From contig NZ_JAVDUV010000002.1 in NCBI RefSeq assembly GCF_031456545.1, positions 1,054,001 through 1,118,000 of the forward strand: a DNA stretch of 64,000 nucleotides, given 5' to 3'. Below, in pieces: positions 42,415-52,138 of the stretch (position 1 is the stretch's first letter; every line of letters begins with the position of its first letter). A program made the translations under genes and the position numbers. The DNA is from Agromyces sp. 3263 (GTDB taxonomy: Bacteria; Actinomycetota; Actinomycetes; Actinomycetales; Microbacteriaceae). The notes below the pieces were generated by a model. It made no database searches. It had not been told where the DNA came from and saw nothing but the letters and a program-made list of their open reading frames with translations.

Positions 42415-42801
42415 TCACTGCGCGATGAGGCTGAGCACGTTGCCCGAAGGGTCGCGGAACCAGCAGATGTCCGGGCCTTGACCCGACTTCGAGCCCCAGG
42501 CGATGCCGCGTTCATCGGTGCCGAACGAGTGCGGGTCGGTGTAGATCTTCGTCACGACACCGGCGGCGTTCAGATCGTCGACCGCGCGCGAGAGGTCGGC
42601 GACCTCGAAGTTCAGGATCGTGAACGACGCGGGCTCGTGATCGGCCTTCGGATACACGAACACGCCCTGGCCCGACGGCAACGTCAGCCTCAGGCCGCCC
42701 ATCGAGTCCTCGACCCCCAGTCCGAGCACGTCGCCGTAGAACGTCCGGGCCGCGTCGACGTCGTGCACGCTGAAGCCCGGGAACGCATCGTTGATGTCCA
42801 C
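42415..42801 (-). CDS. VOC/glyoxalase family protein
   Basis: The 128-residue protein has two beta-alpha-beta3 units: FPGFSVHDVDAARTFYGDVL at the start and GPDICWFRDPSGNVLSLI at the end, typical of vicinal oxygen chelate proteins. Metal ligands would be the His in SVHDVD, a mid-chain acid and a late acid, so enzymatic or resistance functions are both possible. The GTG start follows GGGGGA. Confidence 0.85.
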   Translation of the reverse strand: MDINDAFPGFSVHDVDAARTFYGDVLGLGVEDSMGGLRLTLPSGQGVFVYPKADHEPASFTILNFEVADLSRAVDDLNAAGVVTKIYTDPHSFGTDERGIAWGSKSGQGPDICWFRDPSGNVLSLIAQ

Positions 42802-42874
42802 TATCGGATCCCCCTTGTTCGCGCCCACCCTCGCACACGCGGCGCCCTCGCGTCGAGGCCGAGGGCCGCAACCG

Positions 42875-44248
42875 TCACTCGCGGAGCGGCTCGTCGGCCG
42901 GCGCACGCGGATGCGGTTCGTCCGCCGGCGCTTCGAACCCGGCCGCCGCCTCGGCTCCGGTCACGGCGTCGACGTCGGCGTGGCCGTCGAGCGGATGCGC
43001 CAGCTCGTCGTCCTTCAGCCGTGCCAGCGCCAGCGTGGCGAACGCGAGGAACGGCGGCACCAGCCCGGCGATGAGGAACGCCGGCGCGAGCCCGATCGCC
43101 TCACCGACGGGACCGGCGACCGCCATCGAGATGGGCATGAGCGCGAGCGAGACGAAGAAGTCGAGGCTCGAGACCCGGCCCAGCATCGAGGGCGGCACCC
43201 GCCGCTGCAGCAGCGTGCCCCAGACGACCTGGGCACCGTCGAACAGCACGCCGACGATGAACAGGGCGATCACCATGACCCACAGCCATGAGGTGAGCCC
43301 GATGATCGCGAGCGGCACGCAGCCGACGCCCCACGCCAGGATCATGAGCGTGAGGTAGCGGCGCGGCAGTCGCAGTGACGCGACGGTCAGCGAGCCCACC
43401 GCGCCGCCCAGGCCGAAGGCGCCGAGCGCCAGGGCGAACGCGCCGGCGCCGCCGCCCGTCTGGTCTTTCACGGCGAACGGCAGGAGCACCTCGATCGGCC
43501 CCATGATGAGGAAGACCAGGACGATCGAGAACACGAGCGTGGCGAACAGCCATCGGGTCCGCAACAGGTAGGCGAACCCGTCGCGCAGGTCGATGAACGA
43601 CTGGCGCACCGGATGCGCCCTTACCTCGTCGAGGTCGCGGCGCACGGGGGTCGTGCGCATCACGGCGAGCACGACCGCGGCGACCACCTGCAGCACGGCG
43701 ACGGCTGCGAACGCGAGCCACGGCGCCTGCACGGCGATGAGCAGGCTCGCGAGTGCGGGGCCGGCCGCCTGCATCACCGCGGGGCGGAGCACGCCCTCGA
43801 TGCCGTTCGCGGCGAGCAGCTGCCCGGCCGGCAGGATCGCCGGCAGCCACGCGGAGTACGCCGGATAGAAGAAGCCGTCGGCGAGGCCGAGCACGAACGA
43901 GAGCACGGCGATGTGCCATACCTCGATCACCCCGGTCGCCGCGAGCACCGCGGCGACGGCGAACGCGAGCCCGCGGACGATCTCGACGACGATGAGGATG
44001 CGCCGCTGCGGGATGCGGTCGGCCGCGACGCCGCCGATGAGCACGGCGAGCACCAGGCCCAGGCTCGACCCGACCGCCACGTACGACAGGTCGATGGGCG
44101 AACCGCCGAGCTCGACGACCTGCCACACGGATGCGACGAGCCACGCTCCGGCCGAGAGCAGCGACGCGGCGAGCGCCGCGACGAGCAGGCGGTACTGGCC
44201 CGACGAGAACGGGCGAAGGGCGCGCGGCAGCGTGGTCGCGTCGGTCAT
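42875..44248 (-). CDS. MFS transporter (MFS_3-type exporter)
   Basis: The 457-residue protein has 12 predicted helices. RLLVAALAASLLSAGAWLVA and IGGVAADRIPQRRILIVVE (the MFS loop 2-3 motif G-x3-D-R-x-x-R-R) are conserved, as is GLADGFFYPAYSAWLPAILP. It resembles enterobactin/multidrug exporters of the EntS type. The C-terminal tail is Ala/Asp/Glu/Pro rich. The substrate is unknown. Confidence 0.88.
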   Translation of the reverse strand: MTDATTLPRALRPFSSGQYRLLVAALAASLLSAGAWLVASVWQVVELGGSPIDLSYVAVGSSLGLVLAVLIGGVAADRIPQRRILIVVEIVRGLAFAVAAVLAATGVIEVWHIAVLSFVLGLADGFFYPAYSAWLPAILPAGQLLAANGIEGVLRPAVMQAAGPALASLLIAVQAPWLAFAAVAVLQVVAAVVLAVMRTTPVRRDLDEVRAHPVRQSFIDLRDGFAYLLRTRWLFATLVFSIVLVFLIMGPIEVLLPFAVKDQTGGGAGAFALALGAFGLGGAVGSLTVASLRLPRRYLTLMILAWGVGCVPLAIIGLTSWLWVMVIALFIVGVLFDGAQVVWGTLLQRRVPPSMLGRVSSLDFFVSLALMPISMAVAGPVGEAIGLAPAFLIAGLVPPFLAFATLALARLKDDELAHPLDGHADVDAVTGAEAAAGFEAPADEPHPRAPADEPLRE

Positions 44249-44294
44249 CGGCCCATTCTCGCGTGCACCGCGGACATCCGCCCGCGGCATCCGG

Positions 44295-45296
44295 TCAGCG
44301 GTCGGTCTTGTCGAGCCATTTCTCGACGTGGTGATCGGCGACGATACGGCGGATCGTGCCCGACCGACCGCGCAGCACGATGCTCTCGGTGCGGATGATC
44401 GGTCCCTTGCGCCGCACGCCGTCGACGAGCTCGCCGTCGGTCACGCCGGTCGCGACGAAGAACGTGTTGTCGCTGCGCACGAGGTCGTCGAGCTCGTAGA
44501 CCTGGTCGCAGTCGAGCCCTGCCGCCTCGCCGCGCGCCCGCTCGGCGTCGTCCTTCGGGGCGAGTCGGCCCTGCATGAACCCGCCGAGCGCCTTGATCGC
44601 GCACGCCGTGGTGATGCCCTCCGGGCTGCCGCCGATGCCGACGCACATGTCGATGCGCGACTCGTAGCGCGCGGCGTTGATGCCGCCCGCGACGTCGCCG
44701 TCGCTGATGAGGCGCGTGCCGGCGCCGGCCGCGCGGATGTCGGCGATGAGCTGCTCGTGGCGCGGGCGGTTGAGCACGGCGACGCGGAGCTCGCCGACCT
44801 CCTTGCCCTTCGCCGCGGCGAGCGCGCGCAGGTTCTCCCCGATGGGGTTGCGGATGTCGACGACGCCGATGCCCGAGGCATCCGTCACGATCTTGTCCAT
44901 GTAGAAGACGGATGACGCGTCGAGCATCGTGCCGCGGTCGGCCACCGCGATGACCGAGAGCGCGTTCTGGCGCCCCGCGGCGGTGAGCGAGGTGCCGTCG
45001 ATCGGGTCGACCGCGATGTCGCAGGCGGGGCCACGGCCGTTGCCGACCCGCTCGCCGTTGAAGAGCATGGGGGCCGCGTCCTTCTCGCCCTCGCCGATGA
45101 CGACGACGCCGTCGAAGTTGACGGTGCCGAGGAAGGCGCGCATGGCGTCGACCGCGGCTCCGTCGGCGGCGAGCTTGTCGCCGCGTCCGATCCAGGGGGA
45201 GGAGCGGATCGCGGCCGCCTCGGTCGCTCGCACGAGCTCGAGCGCGATGTTGCGGTCGGGGTGCAGGAACAGGGTTGCCGTATCGGTGCTCACCAT
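44295..45296 (-). CDS. glpX: Class II fructose-1,6-bisphosphatase
   Basis: The 333-residue enzyme dephosphorylates fructose-1,6-bisphosphate in gluconeogenesis; GlpX is the main form in actinobacteria. It has IGRGDKLAADGAAVDAMR, VVIGEGEKDAAPML, GPACDIAVDPIDGTSL (lithium-sensitive phosphatase metal site), and GIGGSPEGITTACAIK. ATG 45296 is chosen because GGAGGA lies just upstream. The paralogue at 45442-46398 is directly upstream on the same strand, and fba points away from them. Confidence 0.95.
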   Translation of the reverse strand: MVSTDTATLFLHPDRNIALELVRATEAAAIRSSPWIGRGDKLAADGAAVDAMRAFLGTVNFDGVVVIGEGEKDAAPMLFNGERVGNGRGPACDIAVDPIDGTSLTAAGRQNALSVIAVADRGTMLDASSVFYMDKIVTDASGIGVVDIRNPIGENLRALAAAKGKEVGELRVAVLNRPRHEQLIADIRAAGAGTRLISDGDVAGGINAARYESRIDMCVGIGGSPEGITTACAIKALGGFMQGRLAPKDDAERARGEAAGLDCDQVYELDDLVRSDNTFFVATGVTDGELVDGVRRKGPIIRTESIVLRGRSGTIRRIVADHHVEKWLDKTDR

Positions 45297-45441
45297 GGAG
45301 GGTCCTCCCGGACGCTGTGTCATCGGCCCCGGCGATCGCGGCCGTCGCGCGGGCAGGGTGACGCCCGCGCTCCAAGCCTAGGGATCCGGCGTCGTCGCCG
45401 TGATGGATTCGGGCTGAACGGCGCTGAAAGAATCGAGCTTC

Positions 45442-46398
45442 TTAACCCTGGGGCAACGGCTGCGCCGCGCGCCGACCCTGCCGACCTGACGGCAGCGCCT
45501 CGGCCAGCGGCCCGCCGACGACCTCGACGAGCGCGGTCGCGGCCGGGCCCAGAGCGCTCGGCGTGACCGGTGCCGCGGCCACGAACGCCGCTGCCCCGCA
45601 GAGTTCGTCGAGGCTCGCCACGCGGTCCGTGTCGATGCCGGCATCGGCGAGCCGCCTGGCCTCGCGCCGCGACTGCGGCGCGAAGCGGCCCTGCATGACG
45701 CCGCCGTGGGCGCGCACGATGGCCGCCTCGAGCACCCCCTCGGGTGCGCCGCCCACGCCCAGCAGCAGGTCGAGCGCGCCTCCGGATGCCGCGGCGTGCA
45801 CGACGCGCTCGATGTCGCCGTGCTCGAACGCGCGCAGTCGCGCCCCGGCGCGCTCGACCTCGCCGGCGACCCGGACGTTTCGGGGCCGTGCCTGCACGGC
45901 CACCCGGAGCTCGCGCACCGGCACGCCGCGTGCCTCGGCCAGCCGCGCCAGCAGGTCGGGCACCGGGTCGCCGAGGATGAGGCCGGCGTCGGGTCCGGCG
46001 TGCACGAGCTTGTCGAGGTAGTACGCGGGCCCGAGGTCGAGGAACGATCCGGTCGGCGCCACCGCGAGGATCGCCATGGCGCCGGGCCGGCCGGCCGCCG
46101 CCAGGCGCGTGCCGTCGACCGGGTCGACGACGAGGTCGAGCAGAGGTCCGCCGCCCGTGCCGAAGCGCTCGCCCGGCTCGAGCATGGGCGCCCCGTCCTT
46201 CTCGCCCTCGCCGGCGATCACGCGCAGCGCCGCCGGCACCGTGGCGAGCGCCACGCGCAGGGCGTCGACCGCGGCCGCGTCGACGGCATCGGCGTCACCG
46301 GATCCCACGAGCGGGACCGCCGCGTCGGCGGCCGCCCGAACGGCGGCGGCGAGCGCCGCGCGGAGCTGCGGAGGGAAGACGGTGGTGTCGTCGTGCAT
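45442..46398 (-). CDS. GlpX-like class II fructose bisphosphatase paralogue
   Basis: The 318-residue protein is clearly homologous to its neighbour: VIAGEGEKDGAPMLEPGERF, LLDLVVDPVDGTRLAAAGRP, LGVGGAPEGVLEAAIV and GGVMQGRFAP keep the metal and phosphate motifs. The helix with the IGRGDK block is degenerate (PLVGSGDADAVDAAA), and the sequence is more Ala-rich. It may be a second isozyme with altered regulation or substrate. It lies 145 bases upstream of glpX and diverges from fba. Confidence 0.85.
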   Translation of the reverse strand: MHDDTTVFPPQLRAALAAAVRAAADAAVPLVGSGDADAVDAAAVDALRVALATVPAALRVIAGEGEKDGAPMLEPGERFGTGGGPLLDLVVDPVDGTRLAAAGRPGAMAILAVAPTGSFLDLGPAYYLDKLVHAGPDAGLILGDPVPDLLARLAEARGVPVRELRVAVQARPRNVRVAGEVERAGARLRAFEHGDIERVVHAAASGGALDLLLGVGGAPEGVLEAAIVRAHGGVMQGRFAPQSRREARRLADAGIDTDRVASLDELCGAAAFVAAAPVTPSALGPAATALVEVVGGPLAEALPSGRQGRRAAQPLPQG

Positions 46399-46482
46399 CG
46401 GGCCATCCTCTCCCATCGCCGACCGCTCGGACGACGCGCGGCCCCGGCATCCGCGACTCATGAGCACTCCTCGCCACCTCGC

Positions 46483-46488
46483 TAGACT
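46483..46488 (+). promoter_or_regulatory. Candidate -10 box of fba
   Basis: TAGACT, 36 bases before the fba ATG. Unlike the leaderless genes, this leader carries an AAGGAG ribosome-binding site at 46515-46520. Confidence 0.5.
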
Positions 46489-46524
46489 CGGACGCGAACC
46501 CTGACGTGACCTCGAAGGAGCACC

Positions 46525-47553
46525 ATGCCCATCGCAACCCCGGAGCAGTACGCCGAGATGCTCGACACCGCCAAGGCGAAGGGCTTCGCCTTCCCGGCGT
46601 TCAACGTCTCCTCCTCGCAGACGCTCAACGCCGTGCTGCAGGGCCTCACCGAGGCGGGCTCCGACGGCATCATCCAGGTCACGACGGGCGGCGCCGACTA
46701 CTTCGCCGGCCACACGGTCAAGGCCCGCGCCACGGGCGCCCTCGCCTTCGCGAAGTTCGCCCACGAGGTGGCGAAGTCCTACCCGATCACGGTCGCCCTG
46801 CACACCGACCACTGCCCGAAGAACGCGCTCGACGACTTCGTCTACCCGCTCATCGCCGCCTCCGAGGAGGAGGTCAAGGCCGGCCGCAACCCCATCTTCC
46901 AGTCCCACATGTGGGACGGCTCGGCCGTGCCCCTCGACGAGAACCTCGAGATCGCCAAGCAGATCCTCCCCCGCATGAAGGCGATCAACGCCATCCTCGA
47001 GGTCGAGATCGGCGTCGTCGGCGGCGAGGAGGACGGCGTCAGCCACGACATCAACGAGCACCTCTACACGACCCTCGACGACGCCATCGCGACGGTCGAG
47101 GCCCTCGGCCTCGGCGAGCAGGGCCGCTACATGGCCGCCCTCACGTTCGGCAACGTGCACGGCGTCTACGCGCCCGGCAACGTGAAGCTGAAGCCCGAGC
47201 TCCTCAAGGAGATCCAGGACGGCCTGGCCGCCAAGTACGGCACCGGTCCGAAGCCGCTCGACCTCGTCTTCCACGGCGGCTCGGGCTCGACCGACGAGGA
47301 GATCGCCACCGCGGTCGCCAACGGCGTCGTCAAGATGAACATCGACACCGACACGCAGTACGCCTTCACGCGCTCCGTGGCCGGTTACATGTTCTCCAAC
47401 TACGAGGGCGTGCTCAAGGTCGACGGCTCGGTCGGCAACAAGAAGCTCTACGACCCGCGCGCCTGGGGCAAGGTCGCCGAGACCGCGATGGCCGCACGCG
47501 TCGGCGAGTCCACGAGGCAGCTCGGCTCCGCCGGGCAGTCGATCAGCGCCTAG
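46525..47553 (+). CDS. fbaA: Class II fructose-bisphosphate aldolase
   Basis: The 342-residue glycolytic/gluconeogenic enzyme has FAFPAFNVSSSQTLNAVLQG, zinc-binding VALHTDHCPK, GEEDGVSHD, FGNVHGVYAPGN and the closing VFHGGSGSTDEEI and VKMNIDTDTQYAFTR, all class II (zinc) signatures. It interconverts fructose-1,6-bisphosphate with two trioses, the reaction paired with the adjacent bisphosphatases. Codon use is strongly biased, as for a highly expressed gene. Confidence 0.97.
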   Translation: MPIATPEQYAEMLDTAKAKGFAFPAFNVSSSQTLNAVLQGLTEAGSDGIIQVTTGGADYFAGHTVKARATGALAFAKFAHEVAKSYPITVALHTDHCPKNALDDFVYPLIAASEEEVKAGRNPIFQSHMWDGSAVPLDENLEIAKQILPRMKAINAILEVEIGVVGGEEDGVSHDINEHLYTTLDDAIATVEALGLGEQGRYMAALTFGNVHGVYAPGNVKLKPELLKEIQDGLAAKYGTGPKPLDLVFHGGSGSTDEEIATAVANGVVKMNIDTDTQYAFTRSVAGYMFSNYEGVLKVDGSVGNKKLYDPRAWGKVAETAMAARVGESTRQLGSAGQSISA

Positions 47554-47560
47554 GTTCCGG

Positions 47561-48199
47561 ATGCCGGAAGAGCACGCCGCGGGCACCCCCGACGAGTCGG
47601 CCCCCAGGTCGACCCCCGAGGGGGTTCCCGCGCCCCCGTCCGCACCGCGCGACGAGCGGCCACGCCCCAGGTACGGCGAGTACGCGCCCGAGGGCTGGAC
47701 GTGGACCCCGCCGCCCGGCGAGACCACGTCCGACCCGGCGCCGCAGATGACGGCCCCGCCCGCGCCGCGGGTACCGCACACGCCGTCGCCGCACGCCGTC
47801 GCAGCGGCATCCGCTCGCGAGCACCGTCCGGCGCGCCCGGCCGACCGCGCCGTGACGATCCTGCTGCTCGTCATCGGCGTGCTGGGCGCATGGCTGTCGG
47901 TCGGCGTGCTGCAGGCGCTGCCCCAGTCGCTGCAGCTCCTCCACACGCAGGAGGGCATCGACCCCTACACGCCCGGGCCCGAGATCCCGGGGCTCATCCT
48001 CATCGGCTCGATCCTGCAGGTGGTCATCTGGGTGGTCGCCGCGGTCGGGTCGGTCGCGCTCATCCGCGCCCGCCGCCCGTCGTTCTGGCTGCCGCTGGCG
48101 GCGGGGGTGCTCGCGGCCGTCGCCCTGTTCGTGTGCACCGCGATCGCCCTGAGCGGCGACCCGTCGCTCATCGACCAGCTCACCGCGACGCGCACCTGA
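47561..48199 (+). CDS. Pro-rich N-terminus, three-TM membrane protein (DUF6264-like)
   Basis: The 212-residue protein has an 85-residue disordered, Pro-rich start containing RPRPRYGEYAPEGWTW, a motif seen in small Microbacteriaceae membrane proteins (DUF6264-type), followed by about three membrane helices (about 96-118, 142-166, 172-196). It begins seven bases after fba and may be co-transcribed. Its function is unknown. Confidence 0.6.
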   Translation: MPEEHAAGTPDESAPRSTPEGVPAPPSAPRDERPRPRYGEYAPEGWTWTPPPGETTSDPAPQMTAPPAPRVPHTPSPHAVAAASAREHRPARPADRAVTILLLVIGVLGAWLSVGVLQALPQSLQLLHTQEGIDPYTPGPEIPGLILIGSILQVVIWVVAAVGSVALIRARRPSFWLPLAAGVLAAVALFVCTAIALSGDPSLIDQLTATRT

Positions 48200-48220
48200 G
48201 CCTCCGGCGGCACGCATGAC

Positions 48221-48262
48221 CGAGGCCGGCGAGCCGGGGGAAGCCCCGGAGCGCCGGCCTCG
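48221..48262. terminator. Bidirectional terminator
   Basis: CGAGGCCGGCG (48221-48231) pairs with CGCCGGCCTCG (48252-48262), with an inner CCGGGG/CCCCGG stem, between convergent genes ending at 48199 and 48273. Confidence 0.85.
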
Positions 48263-48272
48263 ATCGTGCCGC

Positions 48273-50408
48273 TCAGCTCCTGACCGGCTGCGACGCCGTC
48301 TCGGCTGCCTCCTCGTCGACATCGCCGGCGATGACGCCCGGCACGCCCGCGGGCTCCTCGACCGATTCGACCTCCTCGGCCGGCGCCGCGAACTGCGCCT
48401 CGTAGAGCCGCGTGTACGCGCCGTCGGCGGCGAGCAGCTCGCCGTGCGTGCCCTGCTCGACGATGCGCCCGTCCTCCATCACGAGGATGAGGTCGGCGTC
48501 GCGGATCGTCGACAGCCGGTGCGCGATGACGAAGCTCGTGCGGTCGCGGCGCAGGGCGTTCATCGCGTTCTGCAGCAGCAGCTCGGTGCGGGTGTCGACC
48601 GAGCTCGTCGCCTCGTCGAGGATGAGCACGGCGGGCTGCGAGAGGAACGCCCGCGCGATCGTGATGAGCTGCTTCTCGCCCGCCGACAGGTTCGATGCCT
48701 CGTCGTCGAGCACCGTGTCGTAGCCATCGGGCAGCGTGCGCACGAAGCGGTCGACGTAGGTGGCCCTCGCCGCGTCGATGATCTCGTCCTCGGTCGCACC
48801 GGGCCGGCCGTAGGCGATGTTCTCGCGGATCGTGCCCGTGAACAGCCACGTGTCCTGCAGGACCATGCCCATGCGCGAGCGCAGCGCGTCGCGGGTCATC
48901 CGGGTGATGTCGACGCCGTCGAGCGTGATGCGGCCGTCGTCGAGCTCGTAGAACCGCATCATGAGGTTCACGAGCGTGGTCTTACCGGCGCCCGTCGGTC
49001 CGACGATCGCGATGGACTGGCCCGGCTCCGCCGTCAGCGACAGGTGGTCGATGAGCGGCTTCTCGGGGTCGTAGCTGAACGAGACGTCGTCGAAGACCAG
49101 CCGGCCGGATGCCGCGTGCCCCGTGTCGTCCGTTGCAGGGCCGGCCTCGGGCTCGACGGGATCGGGCGTCTGCTCGTCGGCGTCGAGCAGCTCGAACACG
49201 CGCTCGGCGCTCGCGATGCCCGACTGCAGCAGGTTCGCCATGGAGCCGAGCTGGCTGAGCGGCTGGGTGAACTGGCGCGAGTACTGGATGAACGCCTGCA
49301 CGTCGCCGAGGCTGATGGTGCCGGCGGCGACCATGAGCCCGCCCACCACGGCGATGGCGACGTACACGAGGTTGCCCACGAACATCATGGCCGGCATGAT
49401 GATGCCGCTCACGAACTGGGCGCCGAAGCTCGCGTCGTGCAGCTCCTCGTTCTTGTCGGTGAACTCGTGCTCCACCTCGCGGCGCCGCCCGAACACCCGC
49501 ACCAGGGCGTGGCCCGAGTAGGCCTCCTCGATGCGCGCGTTCAGCGTGCCGGTGTGCGCCCACTGCGCGATGAACTGCTTCTGCGAGCGCTTGGCGATGA
49601 CCGTGGTGATGAGGATCGTGAGCGGGATGGTCACGAGGGCGATGACCGCGAGCAGCGGCGAGATCCAGAACATCATGGCGAGCACGCCGATCACGGTGAG
49701 CAGCGAGGTGAGCAATTGGCTCATCGTCTGCTGCAGCGACTGCGAGATGTTGTCGATGTCGTTCGTGACCCGCGAGAGCAGCTCGCCGCGCTGCATCCGG
49801 TCGAAGTACGACAGCGGCAGCCGGTGGATCTTCGCCTGCACCTCCTCGCGGAGGCGGTACACGGTGCGCTGCGTGACACCGTTCAGCACGTAGCCCTGCG
49901 CCCACGAGAACAGGGACGCGAGCACGTAGAGCACGAGCACCCACCCGAGCACCATGGCGAGCGCGTTGAAGTCGATGCCCTGGCCGGGGGTGAGGGTCAT
50001 CGCCTGCACCATGTCGGCCTGGCTGGTGTCGCCCGACGCGCGGAGCTGGTCGACGACCTGCTGCTTCGTCGCGCCGGCGGGCATCTGCGAGGAGACGAAG
50101 CCCTCGAAGATGAGGTTCGTGGCCTGGCCGAGCAGCTTCGGCCCGAACACCGTGAACACGACGCTCACGATCCCGAGCAGGATCACGGCGACGACGAGCG
50201 GCCGCTCGGGGCGGAGTCGGCCGAGCAGGCGCTTCGCGGACGGCCAGAACGACGCGGGCTTCTCGGTGGGCATGCCGGCGCCGCCGAACGGGCCGCCGCC
50301 CATCGGGCCGCGACGCGGCGGCATGGGCAGGCGCGCGGGCGCTGCGGGCGCGGGGGTCGCCGCCGTCGACGGTGCGGCTGAGGTGCCCGGGGTCTTCGAT
50401 GTGCTCAT
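48273..50408 (-). CDS. ABC exporter half-transporter, canonical-site ATPase partner
   Basis: The 711-residue protein joins a six-helix exporter domain (about 60-400) to an ATPase (about 440-690) with Walker A GPTGAGKTT, signature LSAGEKQ, Walker B AVLILDEATSSVD with the catalytic Glu, and the H-loop. The altered signature LSAGE would form the degenerate site together with the partner's Walker B lacking Glu. It pairs with the 50405-52138 product as a heterodimeric exporter of lipids or drugs. It has a Pro/Gly-rich N-terminal extension and follows its partner by a four-base overlap. Confidence 0.93.
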   Translation of the reverse strand: MSTSKTPGTSAAPSTAATPAPAAPARLPMPPRRGPMGGGPFGGAGMPTEKPASFWPSAKRLLGRLRPERPLVVAVILLGIVSVVFTVFGPKLLGQATNLIFEGFVSSQMPAGATKQQVVDQLRASGDTSQADMVQAMTLTPGQGIDFNALAMVLGWVLVLYVLASLFSWAQGYVLNGVTQRTVYRLREEVQAKIHRLPLSYFDRMQRGELLSRVTNDIDNISQSLQQTMSQLLTSLLTVIGVLAMMFWISPLLAVIALVTIPLTILITTVIAKRSQKQFIAQWAHTGTLNARIEEAYSGHALVRVFGRRREVEHEFTDKNEELHDASFGAQFVSGIIMPAMMFVGNLVYVAIAVVGGLMVAAGTISLGDVQAFIQYSRQFTQPLSQLGSMANLLQSGIASAERVFELLDADEQTPDPVEPEAGPATDDTGHAASGRLVFDDVSFSYDPEKPLIDHLSLTAEPGQSIAIVGPTGAGKTTLVNLMMRFYELDDGRITLDGVDITRMTRDALRSRMGMVLQDTWLFTGTIRENIAYGRPGATEDEIIDAARATYVDRFVRTLPDGYDTVLDDEASNLSAGEKQLITIARAFLSQPAVLILDEATSSVDTRTELLLQNAMNALRRDRTSFVIAHRLSTIRDADLILVMEDGRIVEQGTHGELLAADGAYTRLYEAQFAAPAEEVESVEEPAGVPGVIAGDVDEEAAETASQPVRS

Positions 50409-52138
50409 GCCGCGGCCTCCGCGCTCAGCTGGCTCTCGACGATCTCGGCGTACGCCTCGCTCGTCGCGAGCAGTTCCTCATGGGTTCCCGTCGCCGTGAT
50501 CCGGCCGTCGTCGACGACGAGGATCCGGTCGGCGTTCACGATCGTCGCGACGCGCTGGGCGACCACGATCATCGTGGTGTGCGACAGCGTGCGGGCGAGG
50601 GCGGCCCGCAGTCGCGCGTCGGTCGCGGTGTCGAGCGCCGAGAACGAGTCGTCGAACACGAGGATCGGCGGTCGCTTCACGAGCGCCCGGGCGATCGAGA
50701 GCCGCTGACGCTGGCCGCCCGAGACGTTCGTGCCGCCCTGCGCGATGGGCGCGTCGAGCTGCCCGGGCATCGCCGCGACGAAGTCGCGACCCTGGGCGAC
50801 CTCGAGTGCGTCCCACAGCTGCGCGTCCGTGGCATCCGGATCGCCGTAGCGCAGCGTCGAAGCGACGGTGCCGGCGAAGAGGTAGGGCTTCTGGGGCACG
50901 AGGGCCAGCTGGGCGTTGAGCAGGTCGGAGTCGAGCTCGCGCACGTCGACACCGCCGATGCGCACGCTGCCGCCGGTGGCGTCGAAGAGCCGGGCGATGA
51001 GGTTCACGATGGTCGTCTTGCCGGCGCCCGTCGAGCCGATGATCGCCGTCACCTCGCCCGGTCGGGCTGTGAAGCTGACGTCGTGGAGCACCGGCTCCTC
51101 GGCGCCCGGGTACGCGAACTCGACGTGGCGGAACTCGACCGTGCCCGGCGCGGTGAGCGCCATCACCGGCGACTCGGGGTCGGCGACGGTCGGGGCGGTC
51201 TGGAGCACCTCGCCGATGCGGCCGGCCGACACCGCGGCACGGGGCAGCATGAACGCGATCATCGTCGACATCATGACCGCCATGAGGATCTGGATCAGGT
51301 AGCTGAGGAACGCCGTGAGGGAGCCGATCTGCATCGAGCCGTCCTCGACCCGGAACGCGCCGAACCAGAGCACGGCGACGCTCGAGACGTTCAGCACGAG
51401 CATCACGACCGGGAACACGAGCGCGAACAGCCGGCCGGCGCGCAACGCCGTGTCGGTCAGCGCGTCGTTGGCCTCCTCGAACCGCGAGCCCTCGACGCCC
51501 TCGCGCACGAACGCGCGGATGACGCGGATGCCGGTGAGCTGCTCCCTGAGCACCCGGTTCACGCCGTCGATGCGCTGCTGCATGGACTGGAACAGCGGCA
51601 CCATGCGGGAGATGATCAGCTCGAGCGCGATGAGCAGCACGGGCACGGCGACGACCATGATCCACGACAGCGCCCGGTCCTCGCGGAGCGCCATGATCAC
51701 GCCGCCGATCGCCAGGATGGGCGCGGACACGAGGATGGTGCAGCCCATGAGCACGAGCATCTGCACCTGCATGACGTCGTTCGTGGTGCGGGTGATGAGG
51801 CTCGGCGCCCCGAACCGCGACACCTCCTGCTCCGAGAAGTCGCCGACGCGGCGGAACACGGCCGACCGCACGTCGCGCCCGAACCCCATGGCCGCCCTGG
51901 CCCCGAAGTAGACGGCCGTGATGGCGCAGGCGACCTGCAACAGGGTCACGCCCAGCATGACGCCGCCGGTCGAGACGATGTACGCCGTGTCGCCCTTCGC
52001 CACGCCCTCGTCGATGATGTCGGCGTTGAGGGTGGGCAGGTAGAGCGACGCGATGGACTGCGCGAGCTGGAAGACGACGACCGCTGCGAGCAGCGCCCAG
52101 TAGGGCCGCAGGTGGCGGCCGAGCAGTTTCATCAGCAT
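50405..52138 (-). CDS. ABC exporter half-transporter, degenerate-site partner
   Basis: The 577-residue protein has a six-helix exporter domain (about 10-310) and an ATPase (about 335-570) with Walker A GSTGAGKTT, signature VSGGQRQR and Walker B ILVFDDSFSALD, in which the catalytic Glu is Asp. This pattern is typical of the inactive-site subunit of heterodimeric exporters. It lies between tetR (seven-base overlap) and the second half-transporter (four-base overlap), so all three form one operon controlled by the TetR protein. Confidence 0.93.
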   Translation of the reverse strand: MLMKLLGRHLRPYWALLAAVVVFQLAQSIASLYLPTLNADIIDEGVAKGDTAYIVSTGGVMLGVTLLQVACAITAVYFGARAAMGFGRDVRSAVFRRVGDFSEQEVSRFGAPSLITRTTNDVMQVQMLVLMGCTILVSAPILAIGGVIMALREDRALSWIMVVAVPVLLIALELIISRMVPLFQSMQQRIDGVNRVLREQLTGIRVIRAFVREGVEGSRFEEANDALTDTALRAGRLFALVFPVVMLVLNVSSVAVLWFGAFRVEDGSMQIGSLTAFLSYLIQILMAVMMSTMIAFMLPRAAVSAGRIGEVLQTAPTVADPESPVMALTAPGTVEFRHVEFAYPGAEEPVLHDVSFTARPGEVTAIIGSTGAGKTTIVNLIARLFDATGGSVRIGGVDVRELDSDLLNAQLALVPQKPYLFAGTVASTLRYGDPDATDAQLWDALEVAQGRDFVAAMPGQLDAPIAQGGTNVSGGQRQRLSIARALVKRPPILVFDDSFSALDTATDARLRAALARTLSHTTMIVVAQRVATIVNADRILVVDDGRITATGTHEELLATSEAYAEIVESQLSAEAAA

